DNA of 64,000 nt from SZAS-79 sp964599095 (GCA_964599095.1 CAZREB010000016.1:48887-112886), one strand, 5' to 3'. Counted from the stretch's first letter, positions 39,405-50,900 are shown. Made by a program: numbers and translations. Notes: generated from the sequence alone by a model not told the origin.

Positions 39405-40988
39405 ATGGATCCGACACCCACCGCCGTGATCTACGCTCGCGTGAGCAGCGTGAAGCAGGCCGACGAAGGCCTGCCGATCGCAAGCCAGGTCGAGCAATGC
39501 GAGCGCAAGGCCGCGCAGCTGGGTGCACAGGTGGTCCGCGTCTTCAAGGACGAGGGGATCTCGGGGCGGACGGATTCTCGGCCGGCCTTCCAAGAGGCGT
39601 GTGAGTACTGCGGGCTCTTCGGCGTGAAGTACTTCGTCGCCTGGGACACGTCGCGCTTCGCCAGGAACAAGCTCGACGCGGCCCAATACAAGAAGCTGCT
39701 GCGCCAGGACGGGACCAGTGTGGTTTACGCGTCGAGCGATATCGACAGCGAGACGGACGAAGGCTGGCTGCTCGAGAGCATGCTCGAGATGATGGACGAG
39801 CAATACAGCCGGAAGATCAGCAAGGACACGAAGCGATCGCTGATCAAGAACGCCCGTGACGGATTCTTCAACGGCGGGGTGCTCCCGTTCGGGTACGGGC
39901 TTCAGACCGACGGCCGTCGCAAACGGATGGTGGTCGACGAGATCGAGGCCTCGCTGGTGCGCTCGATCTTTGCAGACTACCTGCAGGGGATGGGTGTGGT
40001 GACGATCATGCGATCGCTCAACGCGCGCGGGCTGACGCGTCGCGGGCAGCGGTGGACAAGGAATACGGTGAACAACCTGCTCAAGAACCACGTCTACACC
40101 GGGCACATCACTTTCAACCGAATGAACCGAGCCGAGCGCATCGTGCGCCCGGTAACGGATTGGATCCGCGTGAAGAGCCACGCCGCGCTGATCACCGAGG
40201 AGGACTTCATGAACGTACAAAGCATGTTGACCGCGCGCGCGCCGACCGAAAGCCGGGCTGGCGCTACGAGCAATTTCCTTTTTACCGGGCTGCTTCGATG
40301 CGGTGCTTGCGACAAAGGCCTGCAGATCGTCACCGGCACGGGACGAAAGAAGGTCTACAGCTACTACAACTGCGCTGGCGCGGTGAGCGGAAGCTCGAGC
40401 TGCAAGAGCCGACGGATTCCCGCGGGCGAGATCGACGCGTTCCTGGTCGGGTTCATCCTCGAGAGGATCCTAACGCCGGCGCGGCTCACAGAGATCGCGA
40501 GCCAGATCTACGAGCTGAAGGGCGACTGGATCAAGACGCGCGAGGCCGATCGTCGGTTGCTCGTCGGACAGATTCGCGACGCCGAAGCCCGACGCAGCCG
40601 GCTTTACGATGTGCTCGAGAAGCACGGCGTCGACGCGCCGAACCTCGGCGACTTGAGCCCCAGGCTGCGCGAACTCAACGTCCAGATCCGCAACCTCGAG
40701 ACGTCGCTCGAGGCCTTGGAGCGGCAGCCGGCGCCGGCGGCGAGCTTCGACCAGGTCCAGCTGGATGTCGTCGCCGAGTTCGTTCGCGAGATGGTGGCCG
40801 GGTGCCGGGATCCGAGGAAGACCCGGGAGTTCCTGGGTTCGTTCATCGAAAAGGTCGTGGTGACCGATGATCAGGCGCTGATCAGGTATCACCCGACGAA
40901 GCTCGTGAACGCATCCGGGTGGGATGCGGTTCAGAGCGCTGGAAATTGGCTCCCCGACCTGGGATCGAACCAGGGACCTGCGGATTAA
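39405..40988 (+). CDS. Large serine recombinase (phage integrase)
   Basis: 527 residues. The N-terminal resolvase domain has YARVSS with nucleophile Ser14, DEGISGRTDSRPAF and WDTSRFARN. Next come the recombinase domain (GVLPFGYGLQTDGR; ARGLTRRGQRWTRNTVNNLLKNHVYTG) and a zinc ribbon (LLRCGACDKGL ... YYNCAG ... SSSCKSRR). A coiled coil (about 400-450, LRELNVQIRNLETSLEALERQ) follows, as expected for large serine integrases. The final 14 residues (NWLPDLGSNQGPAD) are encoded by the tRNA-Asn gene, so this C-terminus exists only in the integrated state. Location at the attachment site makes it the likely integrase. Confidence 0.92.
   Translation: MDPTPTAVIYARVSSVKQADEGLPIASQVEQCERKAAQLGAQVVRVFKDEGISGRTDSRPAFQEACEYCGLFGVKYFVAWDTSRFARNKLDAAQYKKLLRQDGTSVVYASSDIDSETDEGWLLESMLEMMDEQYSRKISKDTKRSLIKNARDGFFNGGVLPFGYGLQTDGRRKRMVVDEIEASLVRSIFADYLQGMGVVTIMRSLNARGLTRRGQRWTRNTVNNLLKNHVYTGHITFNRMNRAERIVRPVTDWIRVKSHAALITEEDFMNVQSMLTARAPTESRAGATSNFLFTGLLRCGACDKGLQIVTGTGRKKVYSYYNCAGAVSGSSSCKSRRIPAGEIDAFLVGFILERILTPARLTEIASQIYELKGDWIKTREADRRLLVGQIRDAEARRSRLYDVLEKHGVDAPNLGDLSPRLRELNVQIRNLETSLEALERQPAPAASFDQVQLDVVAEFVREMVAGCRDPRKTREFLGSFIEKVVVTDDQALIRYHPTKLVNASGWDAVQSAGNWLPDLGSNQGPAD
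40947..40988. other. Right attachment site (attR) within tRNA-Asn
   Basis: The serine recombinase frame enters the tRNA gene at its CCA end (40947) and ends in the anticodon loop (TAA at 40986-40988). Integration in the 3' half of a tRNA gene, with the phage supplying an identical 3' end, is the normal arrangement. The matching left copy should be a direct repeat of part of 40947-40988 beyond the left edge of this window. Crossover base not determined. Confidence 0.65.
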
Positions 40989-41021
40989 CAGTCCGACGCT
41001 CTACCGCTGAGCTATCGGGGA
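40947..41021 (-). tRNA. tRNA-Asn (anticodon GTT)
   Basis: 75 bases on the minus strand including the encoded CCA. Acceptor stem TCCCCGA pairs with TCGGGGA, the D arm is AGCTCAGCGGTAGAGC, the anticodon loop CTGTTAA has GTT, and the T arm is CCTGGTTCGATCCCAGG. It follows the aminotransferase gene on the same strand. It is intact despite prophage insertion, because the phage restores the 3' half. Confidence 0.95.
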
Positions 41022-41034
41022 ATTGGAGCCCGGT

Positions 41035-41063
41035 ATTCTACAAAATCGGGGCTTCCCGGGCAA
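41035..41063 (-). promoter_or_regulatory. Likely promoter of tRNA-Asn
   Basis: On the minus strand TTGCCC (41058-41063), 17 bases, then TAGAAT (41035-41040) lie about 14 bases before the tRNA 5' end. The spacing is ideal and the -10 has five of six consensus bases. It overlaps the end of the upstream tyrB gene region. Confidence 0.6.
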
Positions 41064-41072
41064 TCCCAAGGC

Positions 41073-42284
41073 TCACCCCTTGAGCACCTTCGCGATCGAG
41101 TCGGCCGAGTAGTCGATGTTCCCCATGTTCAGCGCCGCACAGCAGATCCGGCCGCTTTCGAGCGCATAGACCCCGAATTCCTCCCGCATGCGCACGACCT
41201 GAGCCTGCGTCAGGCCGGAGTACGAGAACATGCCTTTCTGCCTGAGGATGAAGCTGAAATCGGCTCCCGGCACGCGCGCATGGATCTTCTCCACCAGCAG
41301 GTCGCGCATCGTCCGGATGCGGTCGCGCATCTGCGCGAGTTCCTTCTCCCACAGCGAACGCAACCCGGCATCGCCGAGGATCTTTGCGATCACATGGCCG
41401 CCGTGCGAGGGCGGGTTGGAATAGTTCGTGCGCACCAGCCGCTTGACCTGGCTGAGCACGCGGGCGGCCTCTTCCTTGCTCTGCGTGACGACGCTCATCG
41501 CGCCGGCCCGCTCGCCGTAGAGCGAAAAGGACTTCGAGAACGAATTGGACACCAGCACCGGCAGGCCGGCCTCGGCAAAACGCCGCACGGCCGCGCCGTC
41601 GGCGTCGATGCCTTCGCCGAAGCCCTGGTAGGCGATGTCCATGAAGGGCACCAGGGCGCGTGAGGCGACGATCTCCATGACGGGCGTCCACTGGTCGGGC
41701 GTGAGGTCCACGCCGGTGGGGTTGTGGCAGCAGGCGTGCAGCACCACGATCGACCCCTGCGGGACTTTGCGCAGGCCCGCGAGCAGGGCGTCGAAATCGA
41801 CGCCGTGCGTCCGGGGGTCGTAGTACGGGTAGGTGTCGACCTTGAAACCGGCCTGCTCGAACAACGCGCGGTGGTTTTCCCAGCTCGGGTCGCTGATGAA
41901 GACGCCGGCCTCCGGGGCCACCAGCTTGAGCAGGTCCGCGCCCACCTTGAGGCCGCCGGTGCCGCCCAGCGCCTGGACGGTGACGATGCGCCCGTCCTTC
42001 ATTGCAGACGAGTCCGCGCCGAATACGAGCGACTGCACCGCGCGGTCGTACGCGGGCAGGCCGTCGATCGGCAGGTAGCTGTGCGGGGCCGCCTGTGCGA
42101 GCAGCTGCGCCTCGGCCTGCCTGACGCACTCGAGGAGCGGCACCTTGCCCGACTCGTCCGTGTAGACGCCGATGCCCAGGTTGACCTTCTTGGGATTCTT
42201 GTCGGCGTTGTACGCCTCGGTGAGTCCAAGGATGGGGTCGCGGGGCGCCATTTCGGCGCGGGCAAGCGGGGAGGCGGCGGTCAT
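41073..42284 (-). CDS. tyrB: Aromatic amino acid aminotransferase
   Basis: 403 residues, a class I PLP-dependent aminotransferase of the TyrB/AspC type. The PLP lysine is in VSNSFSKSFSLYGER, with the conserved HACCHNPTGVDLT, PFMDIAYQGFGEG and MGNIDYSADSIAKVL near the end. It transfers amino groups between aromatic amino acids (or aspartate) and 2-oxoglutarate in the cytoplasm. It is divergent from uvrB, a pairing I recall from Betaproteobacteria. TyrB versus AspC specificity cannot be settled from sequence alone. Confidence 0.9.
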   Translation of the reverse strand: MTAASPLARAEMAPRDPILGLTEAYNADKNPKKVNLGIGVYTDESGKVPLLECVRQAEAQLLAQAAPHSYLPIDGLPAYDRAVQSLVFGADSSAMKDGRIVTVQALGGTGGLKVGADLLKLVAPEAGVFISDPSWENHRALFEQAGFKVDTYPYYDPRTHGVDFDALLAGLRKVPQGSIVVLHACCHNPTGVDLTPDQWTPVMEIVASRALVPFMDIAYQGFGEGIDADGAAVRRFAEAGLPVLVSNSFSKSFSLYGERAGAMSVVTQSKEEAARVLSQVKRLVRTNYSNPPSHGGHVIAKILGDAGLRSLWEKELAQMRDRIRTMRDLLVEKIHARVPGADFSFILRQKGMFSYSGLTQAQVVRMREEFGVYALESGRICCAALNMGNIDYSADSIAKVLKG

Positions 42285-42389
42285 GATCGTGGAGTGGATG
42301 GCGAAGGCGCCATTTTAGCGCGGAGCGGCGCGAATCTGGCGTGCGGCTGCACGCGCGTGGGACAATGCGGGTTTTGCCTGAGCGAGGCC

Positions 42390-44486
<2,097 letters not shown>

Positions 44487-44595
44487 GCGCGTCCGCGGGG
44501 TGCGTGCCCGCGGACCGCGGTCCGGCCGGGCCGCATCACGCCGGCCGGCTGCGGAACAAGCAGGCTGGAGGGGGCGCGAAGCCCCCTCGTCGCGC

Positions 44596-47500
44596 CTAGC
44601 CTTTCGTTTCGACCTGCATCAACGGCTCTTCGACGCGCTTGGGCCTTTCGCGGCGCGGACGCCCGAGCTGCACCTTCTCTTCTTCGAGCGTGTAGGACTT
44701 CGCCCGCGAAGGATCGGTTTCGATCATCACGAGGCCCGAGCTGGAAAGCAGCGTCTTGGGATCCGGCAGCGGCGCAGCCGGTGCGGGAGCAGGGGTGTGC
44801 GTCACGACCTGGGCAACCGGCTCGGACACGGGCGCGGCAACCGGCTCGGGCNNNNNNNNNNNNNNNNNNNNNNNNNNNNNNNNNNNNNNNNNNNNNNNNN
44901 NNNNNNNNNNNNNNNNNNNNNNNNNNNNNNNNNNNNNNNNNNNNNNNNNNNACCGGCTCGGGCACGGGTGCGGCGACCGGCGCGGCTTGCTGCACGACTG
45001 CCGGTTCGGGCTCACGGACCGGCGCCGGCTCGGCCGCCGGAGGCTCGGCGACAAAAGCCTGGGCCTTCGGCGTTTCGCGCGCCTCGAGGAGCAACTCGGC
45101 CTGCTGGACCGCAACCGCCGGCTGGGCCTGCTGCGGCGCGGACACCTCGACCGTCGAAGTCGACTGCGATTCGGTCATCGCAGTGACGACCGGCTGCTCG
45201 GTGGCCGCGACGACGGACTGGGCCGGAGCGGCCGGCATCGTATCCAGGCGTTGCTCGCCGGCCGGCGCGCCTTCGCGCGGCCCGCGATCCCGCCCGCCGC
45301 GACGATGGCGACGCCCACGGCGTTCGCCTTCCTCGCCCTCCTGCATCGGCGGACGCGGCTCGCGCGGCGGCTGGTCGGCACGCGGTTCACGCGCCTCGCG
45401 CGGTTCCCTCGGCTCCCGTGGCGGGCGACCCTGCTGCTGGTCGCGGCGTTGCTGGTCCATGTCGCGGCGCGCGCCCTGCCGGTCGCCGTTATGGCGCTCT
45501 TCACGCTGTCCCTCCGCGCGGGGCTCACGCTGGCCTTCGGGACGCGGCTCGCGCTGGCCCTCGGGGCGCGGTTCCCGCGGCGGGCGATCGCCGCGCGGCC
45601 CACGGTCTCCGCGACGCGGTTCCTGGCCCGGACGGTCTTCGCGACCCTGGCGCGGACGCCCGTCGCGGCCTCGATCGCCTCGCTCGCCGCGATCGCGACC
45701 GCCGCGCTCACCGCGCTCGCCACGTTCGCTGCGCTGGTGCTCGCGGCGCGGCGGATTCGGCTTGGCTGGCGCCGGCTGGGCCGCGGCGGGCGCTGCCGTG
45801 AGCGCCGGCTGCTGTTCCTCGCGTTTGTTGAACCATCCGAATATGCGCCCGATGATCCCCGGGCGACTTGCGTCGGACTGCGGGGGCTGCAACGCGGCTG
45901 GAGCGGGGGCAGGCGCGGCGGTTTCGGTCCGGCGTCCACCCTCGCGATGCTCGCCGCGCGGGGGCCGCGCGGGGCGCTCTTCGACCGGCCGCTCGGGCAC
46001 GATCGGCGCGGGCTGGTCCGGGACGATCGTCTTGACGACGGCTTCCTGGCGCGGCTTTGCCGCAGCTTCGGCGATCGCCGCGGCTTCGGTCTGCTCGTCC
46101 GGCTCCTTCACCATCTCGAAGCTGGCCGGGACGTGGTCCATCTCGTTCAGTTCGTCGTGGCGCAGCCTGGCGACCGAGTAGTGCGGCGTCTCCAGGTGGA
46201 TGTTCGGGATCAGCAGGATGTTGACCTTGAGGCGGGTCTCCAGTTTCTGGATCTCGCTGCGCTTCTCGTTCAGCAGGAACGTGGCGACGTCCACCGGGAC
46301 CTGGATGTGGACCGCGCCGGTGTTCTCCTTCATCGCCTCTTCCTGCAAGATGCGCAGGACGTGCAGGGCGGTGGATTCGATGCCGCGGATATGCCCGGTG
46401 CCGCTGCAGCGCGGGCAGGTGATGTGGCTCGACTCGCCCAGCGAGGGTTGCAGCCGCTGGCGCGAAAGCTCGAGCAGGCCGAAGCGCGAGATCTTGCCGG
46501 TCTGCACGCGGGCGCGGTCGTGGTGCAGCGCCTCGCGCAGCCGGTTCTCGACTTCACGCTGGTTCTTCTGCGACTCCATGTCGATGAAGTCGATGACTAT
46601 CAGGCCGCCGAGGTCGCGCAGGCGCAGCTGGCGGGCGACTTCGTCCGCCGCCTCGAGGTTGGTGCGCAGCGCGGTTTCCTCGATGTCGTGGCCCTTGGTG
46701 GCGCGCGCGGAGTTGACGTCGATCGAAACCAGCGCCTCGGTGTGGTCGATGACGACCGCGCCGCCCGAGGGCAGGCTCACCTGCCGCGAGAAGGCCGACT
46801 CGATCTGGTGCTCGATCTGGAAGCGCGAGAACAGGGGCACGTCGTCGCGGTAAAGCTTGACCTTGTGCACGTTGCCGGGCATGACGGTCTGCATGAAGGC
46901 CTGCGCCTGTTCGTAGATCTCCTCGGTGTCGATCAGGATCTCGCCGATGTCGGGCTGGAAGTAGTCGCGGATCGCGCGGATGACCAGGCTGGACTCGAGA
47001 TAGATCAGGAAGGGCTTGGGCTTGTAGCGCCCGTCTTCGCCGGGGGTGCGGTCATTGGCCGCCTGCTCGATGGCGCCCCACAACTGCATCAGGTAGCCCA
47101 TGTCCCACTTGAGCTCCTCGATGGTGCGCCCGATGCCCGCGGTGCGGGCGATGACGCTCATGCCCTGCGGGACTTCGAGCTGGTCGATCAGCGCGCGCAG
47201 TTCGTCGCGGTCCTCGCCCTCGACCCGGCGCGAGACGCCGCCGCCGCGCGGGTTGTTCGGCATCAGGACGAGGTAGCGTCCGGCCAGGCTGATGAAGGTG
47301 GTGAGGGCCGCGCCCTTGTTGCCGCGCTCGTCCTTTTCGACCTGGACGATGAGTTCCTGGCCTTCCTTGAGGGCGTCCTGGATGCGCGCCCTGCCGACGT
47401 CGGCGTCCTGCTTGAAGTAGCTGCGGGCGACTTCCTTGAAGGGCAGGAAGCCGTGCCTCTCCTCGCCGTAATCGACGAAGGCGGCCTCGAGGCTGGGCTC

Positions 47501-47647
47501 GATGCGGGTGATGACGCCCTTGTAGATGTTGCTCTTGCGTTGTTCCCTTGCTGCGGACTCTATGTCCAGGTCGATGAGTTTTTGGCCATCGACGATCGCG
47601 ACGCGCAGTTCCTCTTGCTGCGTCGCATTGAATAGCATGCGCTTCAC
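44596..47647 (-). CDS. rne: Ribonuclease E, interrupted by an assembly gap
   Basis: Starts at GTG 47647 with AGGAG 8 bases upstream. The catalytic half is complete: S1 domain (IYKGVITRIEPSLEAAFVDYGEERHGFLPFKE), the catalytic Asp motifs in SIDVNSARATKG and VIDFIDM, and the zinc-link CPRCSGTG. Then comes a long Arg/Pro/Gly-rich degradosome scaffold region. The reading frame changes across the 100 Ns: the C-terminus PDPKTLLSSSGLVMIETDP...EEPLMQVETKG, typical of RNase E ends in Betaproteobacteria, is in another frame and stops at 44596. The real missing length should be a multiple of 3. RNase E is the central mRNA decay and rRNA/tRNA-processing enzyme, associated with the inner membrane. Confidence 0.93.
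44852..44951. other. Assembly gap of 100 Ns inside rne
   Basis: Exactly 100 Ns, a conventional placeholder for unknown length. The sequence on both sides is the same repeat unit (ACCGGCTCGGGC, encoding PEPVAAPV-type residues), so the gap lies in a collapsed tandem repeat. The real gap may be longer or shorter. Confidence 0.97.
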
Positions 47648-47655
47648 TTGTTGTT

Positions 47656-47672
47656 CTCCTGCGCGGCAGGAG
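47656..47672 (-). promoter_or_regulatory. Hairpin sequestering the rne Shine-Dalgarno
   Basis: On the rne strand CTCCTGC, 3 bases and GCAGGAG (47672-47656) form a perfect 7-bp stem. Its 3' arm contains the AGGAG ribosome binding site, 8 bases before the GTG start. The rest of the 366-base gap to rluC holds both promoters and the rne leader; beyond this hairpin I see no clear promoter. In E. coli rne is autoregulated through its leader, so a structured leader is expected. Confidence 0.6.
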
Positions 47673-48013
47673 AGTCCGTGAACCGACGGTCAGCGTTTCG
47701 TTAGCTCTATAAGCCTTGATTGCCTATTTCGAGGATTCGACAGGATCGTCGTGGTGAACGAAATACCGGCGGCAAGCCGGGATCGTGGCGCTCCGCTCCT
47801 TCGCGGGGCGCGGTGAGGTTCGTTGGGGTCAGACTCTCTGTGTGCGCTTTCAAGTACTATCGCTACTTCCGGTGAGCGAATTTGACCAGTTGCTCCGGGC
47901 CCGGCAACGGCCGGGCAGGAGGCGGGTAAATGGTCCCGGACTCGGCGCACTCGCCGGCCGACTGCTTCGGACCGTGCCTCGCAACTCAAAGCAAGCGGCC
48001 AATTATATGCAAA

Positions 48014-48967
48014 ATGAACGAGTTAAGTAAAGCTCGGGCGACGCTGCTTGAAGTCGGCGACGAAAGCACCGGCCAGCGGATCGACAATTTCCTGATCCGG
48101 CGGCTGAAAGGGGTCCCCAAGAGCCACGTCTACCGGATCCTGCGCAGCGGCGAGGTCCGGGTCAACAGCGGGCGGATCAAGCAGGACTACAAGCTCAAGA
48201 CCGGCGACAAGGTCAGGGTCCCGCCGGTCCGGGTGGCGGCACCCGAGGTCCGTCCAGGGACGCGGCCGGCGCCCCGGTTGCTCGAACTGCCGGTGGTTTT
48301 CGAGGACGACGCCCTGATCGTCATCGACAAGCCCTCGGGCATTGCGGTCCACGGCGGCAGCGGGATCAGCTTTGGAGTGATCGAATCGCTGCGGGCCGGG
48401 CGGCCCAAGGCCAGGTTCCTCGAACTGGCGCATCGCCTGGACCGGGACACCTCCGGGCTCCTCGTCATCGGGAAGAAACGCAGCGCGCTGGTGGAACTGC
48501 ACCGCATGCTGCGGGACGGGGAGGTACGCAAGGACTATGTTGCGATCGTCAAGGGGCGATGGCGGGGCGGTGCGCGCAAGGTCGACGTGCCGCTGCACAA
48601 GTTCGTGACCGCGGCCGGCGAGCGCCGGGTCAGCGCCCGCGAAGACGGCGCCCGTGCCGTCACCCAGTTCAAGCCGCTTGCCCTCGGGGAATCGGCGAGC
48701 GCAGTCGAGGCGCGCCTGCTGACCGGGCGAACCCACCAGATCCGGGTCCACGCGGCCCACGCCGGCCATCCGATCCTGGGCGACGACAAGTACGGGGACT
48801 TCGACCTGAACCGGGCGCTCGCAAGGCGGGGCGTGAAACGGCTTTTCCTGCATGCGCGGAAGCTATCATTCGCGCATCCGCTCAACGGCGAGCCGCTGCA
48901 TTTCGAGTCGCCGTTGCCACCGGACATGCAACGCTTCCTGGACAAGAGCCTCGATGACGAAACCTGA
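48014..48967 (+). CDS. rluC: 23S rRNA pseudouridine synthase RluC
   Basis: 317 residues from ATG 48014; the frame is open further upstream, but the S4 domain starts right after this ATG (GQRIDNFLIRRLKGVPKSHVYRILRSGEVRVNSGRI). The catalytic motif is AHRLDRDTSGLLVIGK with the active Asp; later LLTGRTHQIRVHAAHAGHPILGDDKYG fits RluC/RluD. It converts uridines in 23S rRNA helices. It is divergent from rne, a pairing conserved in many proteobacteria. It overlaps the next gene by 14 bases. Confidence 0.93.
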   Translation: MNELSKARATLLEVGDESTGQRIDNFLIRRLKGVPKSHVYRILRSGEVRVNSGRIKQDYKLKTGDKVRVPPVRVAAPEVRPGTRPAPRLLELPVVFEDDALIVIDKPSGIAVHGGSGISFGVIESLRAGRPKARFLELAHRLDRDTSGLLVIGKKRSALVELHRMLRDGEVRKDYVAIVKGRWRGGARKVDVPLHKFVTAAGERRVSAREDGARAVTQFKPLALGESASAVEARLLTGRTHQIRVHAAHAGHPILGDDKYGDFDLNRALARRGVKRLFLHARKLSFAHPLNGEPLHFESPLPPDMQRFLDKSLDDET

Positions 48968-49619
48968 TCCCCGCTATCGCCTGATCGTCTTCGACTGGGA
49001 CGGAACGCTCATGGATTCCGCCGGCGGGATCGTCGCCTGCATCCAGGAGGCGGCTCGCGAAATGGGCCTCAGCGTCCCGTCCCGGGAGCGCGCGAGCCAC
49101 GTCATCGGGCTCGGCCTGCACGATTCGCTGCAGTACGCGGTCCCCGGCCTGCCGGCGAGCGGGTACCGGCAGTTTGCCGAGCTCTACCGCAAGCATTTCC
49201 AGATGCGCTCGGAGGCAATGTCCCTGTTCGACGGGGTTCCCGAACTGCTCGCGCAACTGCGGAACGCCGGGCATGTGCTGGCCGTCGCGACGGGCAAGAG
49301 CCGCAAGGGGCTGGATCGGGCGCTGGACGAAAGCAACTTGCGCGACTTCTTTGCCGCGTCGCGTTGCGCCGACGAAACGGACCCGAAGCCGCATCCTGCG
49401 ATGCTCCTCGAGCTGATGGAGGAGTTGTCTCACCAGCCGCGTGATCTGCTGATGATCGGCGACACGTCCCACGACCTCGACATGGCGACCAACGCCGGCG
49501 TGGATGCAGTGGCTGTCACGTATGGTGCGCACCCCGAAGACGCGTTGCGGGCTCGCGCGCCCAAGGGCGTGGTCGCAAGCGTGCCCGAGCTGCGCGAATG
49601 GCTGGCGGCGAACGCATAA
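48954..49619 (+). CDS. HAD-IA phosphatase (phosphoglycolate phosphatase-like)
   Basis: 221 residues. HAD motif I is FDWDGTLMDS, motif II VATGKSRKG, motif III with KPHPAMLL, and motif IV MIGDTSHDLDMATNAG. A helical cap lies between motifs I and II. This matches Gph-like phosphatases of subclass IA, which hydrolyse small phosphorylated metabolites. It is overlapped by rluC upstream and the Rieske gene downstream. The exact substrate is uncertain. Confidence 0.85.
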   Translation: MTKPDPRYRLIVFDWDGTLMDSAGGIVACIQEAAREMGLSVPSRERASHVIGLGLHDSLQYAVPGLPASGYRQFAELYRKHFQMRSEAMSLFDGVPELLAQLRNAGHVLAVATGKSRKGLDRALDESNLRDFFAASRCADETDPKPHPAMLLELMEELSHQPRDLLMIGDTSHDLDMATNAGVDAVAVTYGAHPEDALRARAPKGVVASVPELREWLAANA

Positions 49620-49954
49620 TCTGCGCCTCGGCCGACCTGGTCGATGCCGGGCGCGGCGTGCGCTTCGAAGTCGGCTACGGCGGCGAGACCGCGGCAGCCT
49701 TCGCCATCCGGCAGGCGGGAGAGGTGCACGCTTACCTGAACCGGTGCGCGCACATCCCGATGGAACTCGACTGGCAGCCGGGCGCGTTCTTCGATGCCGA
49801 CGGGCGCGATTTGATATGCTCGACGCACGGTGCGACGTACTCGGCGTCGACCGGAAAATGCGTCGGCGGCCCCTGTGCCGGGGGCGCGCTGGTCAAGCTT
49901 CCCGTCGTGGAGCGCGACGGACAAATCGTTCTGAAGGACTTATTCGATGGCTGA
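49598..49954 (+). CDS. Rieske [2Fe-2S] domain protein
   Basis: 118 residues, only a Rieske domain: CAHIPMELDW (C-x-H) and CSTHGATYSASTGKCVGGPC (C-x2-H) bind the cluster. No membrane anchor or catalytic oxygenase domain follows. Such stand-alone ferredoxin-like proteins sit between this phosphatase and the S49 peptidase in a number of Betaproteobacteria; role unknown, presumably electron transfer. Confidence 0.85.
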   Translation: MAGGERIICASADLVDAGRGVRFEVGYGGETAAAFAIRQAGEVHAYLNRCAHIPMELDWQPGAFFDADGRDLICSTHGATYSASTGKCVGGPCAGGALVKLPVVERDGQIVLKDLFDG

Positions 49955-50894
49955 AGGCGGCGGTAAATGGGAGCGCGAAGTGCTCGAGCGGCTCGCGCTC
50001 GCCGGGATCAGGGAACAGCGCTCCGCGCGTCGATGGGGCATCTTCTTCAAGCTGCTGACGTTTGCCTATCTCACGGCGATCCTGGTACTCGCGGTCGACT
50101 GGGGCAAGGCCGATGGCGTGACGGAGGGCAAGCACACCGCGCTCGTCGAAGTAAGCGGGATCATCGGCCCGGGAACCGACAACAGCGCCGAAAAAATCAA
50201 CAGCGCGCTGCAGGCCGCTTTCAAGGACACGAACACGCAGGGCGTGGTGGTGCGCGTCAACAGTCCCGGCGGCAGCCCGGTCCAGTCGCAGAACGTCTAC
50301 GACGAGATGCGCCGTCTGCGCAAGAAATACCCGGCGATCCCGCTTTACGTAGTGGTGGAGGACCTGTGCGCGTCGGGCGGGTACTTCATCGCGGCCGGCG
50401 CCGACCGGATCTATGTCGGCAAGTCCAGCCTGGTCGGGTCGATCGGCGTGCGGATGGACAGCTGGGGCGTCACCGGCCTGATGGACAAGCTCGGCATCGA
50501 GCGGCGGCTCCTTACCGCAGGCGAGAACAAGGGATTCCTCGACCCCTTCCTGCCGGTGGACGAGAAGCAGAAGGCCCACGCGCTCGGCATGCTCAACGAG
50601 ATCCACCAGCAGTTCATCAACGTGGTTCGCGAGGGCAGGGGCAAGCGCCTCAGGGAGACTCCCGACATCTTCAGCGGGTTGATCTGGACCGGGGAGAAGA
50701 GCGTCGAACTCGGCCTGGCCGACGGCTTCGGCAGCCTGGACTACGTCGCGCGCGAAGTGATCAAGGCCGAGGACATCGTCGACTATTCGCAGAAGGAAAA
50801 CCTGGCGGAGAAACTTGCCCGGCGCCTCGGGGCCGGGGCGGCCAGTTCGCTCGCGGAATTCGCGATCCGCTATTCGCCGTCGCAGATCCGCTGA
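49947..50894 (+). CDS. sppA: Signal peptide peptidase-like S49 serine protease
   Basis: 315 residues. An N-terminal membrane anchor (FFKLLTFAYLTAILVLAVDW) is followed by the S49 protease fold: GVVVRVNSPGGSPVQSQ, nucleophile Ser in EDLCASGGYFIA and the general-base Lys in VGKSSLVGSIGVRMD. It is the short, single-domain form rather than the 600-residue E. coli SppA. It degrades cleaved signal peptides at the inner membrane. Overlaps the Rieske gene by 8 bases. Confidence 0.88.
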   Translation: MAEGGGKWEREVLERLALAGIREQRSARRWGIFFKLLTFAYLTAILVLAVDWGKADGVTEGKHTALVEVSGIIGPGTDNSAEKINSALQAAFKDTNTQGVVVRVNSPGGSPVQSQNVYDEMRRLRKKYPAIPLYVVVEDLCASGGYFIAAGADRIYVGKSSLVGSIGVRMDSWGVTGLMDKLGIERRLLTAGENKGFLDPFLPVDEKQKAHALGMLNEIHQQFINVVREGRGKRLRETPDIFSGLIWTGEKSVELGLADGFGSLDYVAREVIKAEDIVDYSQKENLAEKLARRLGAGAASSLAEFAIRYSPSQIR

Positions 50895-50900
50895 ATCCGC

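Larger units (their letters stand above)
1..40988. mobile_element. Prophage (siphovirus-type), right-hand part, integrated in tRNA-Asn
   Basis: Contiguous phage genes run from the window start to the tRNA-Asn gene: head, connectors, lysis, tail tube, tape measure, tail tip, fibre, immunity, early operon, primase-helicase, putative origin and two recombinases. A tape measure, a tail tube protein and a frameshifted tail chaperone indicate a long tail; a lambda-type tip rather than sheath and baseplate genes indicates a non-contractile one. The terminase and portal are not visible and probably lie to the left, so the element is longer than shown. The right end is placed where the serine recombinase frame stops inside the tRNA; the exact crossover is not known. 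Confidence 0.95.

Noticed and set aside
41038..42129. A 363-codon minus-strand frame alternative to tyrB
   Set aside because: Frame-shifted shadow of the aminotransferase, whose own frame contains all PLP-enzyme motifs.
42285..42389. LexA box upstream of uvrB
   Set aside because: No CTG-N10-CAG palindrome with the right inner bases is visible; CTGGCGTGCGGCTGCAC is only a partial match.
45241..46200. Long plus-strand frames opposite rne (for example 44756-47635)
   Set aside because: Antisense shadows of a low-complexity Arg/Gly/Pro region; no start context and no motifs.
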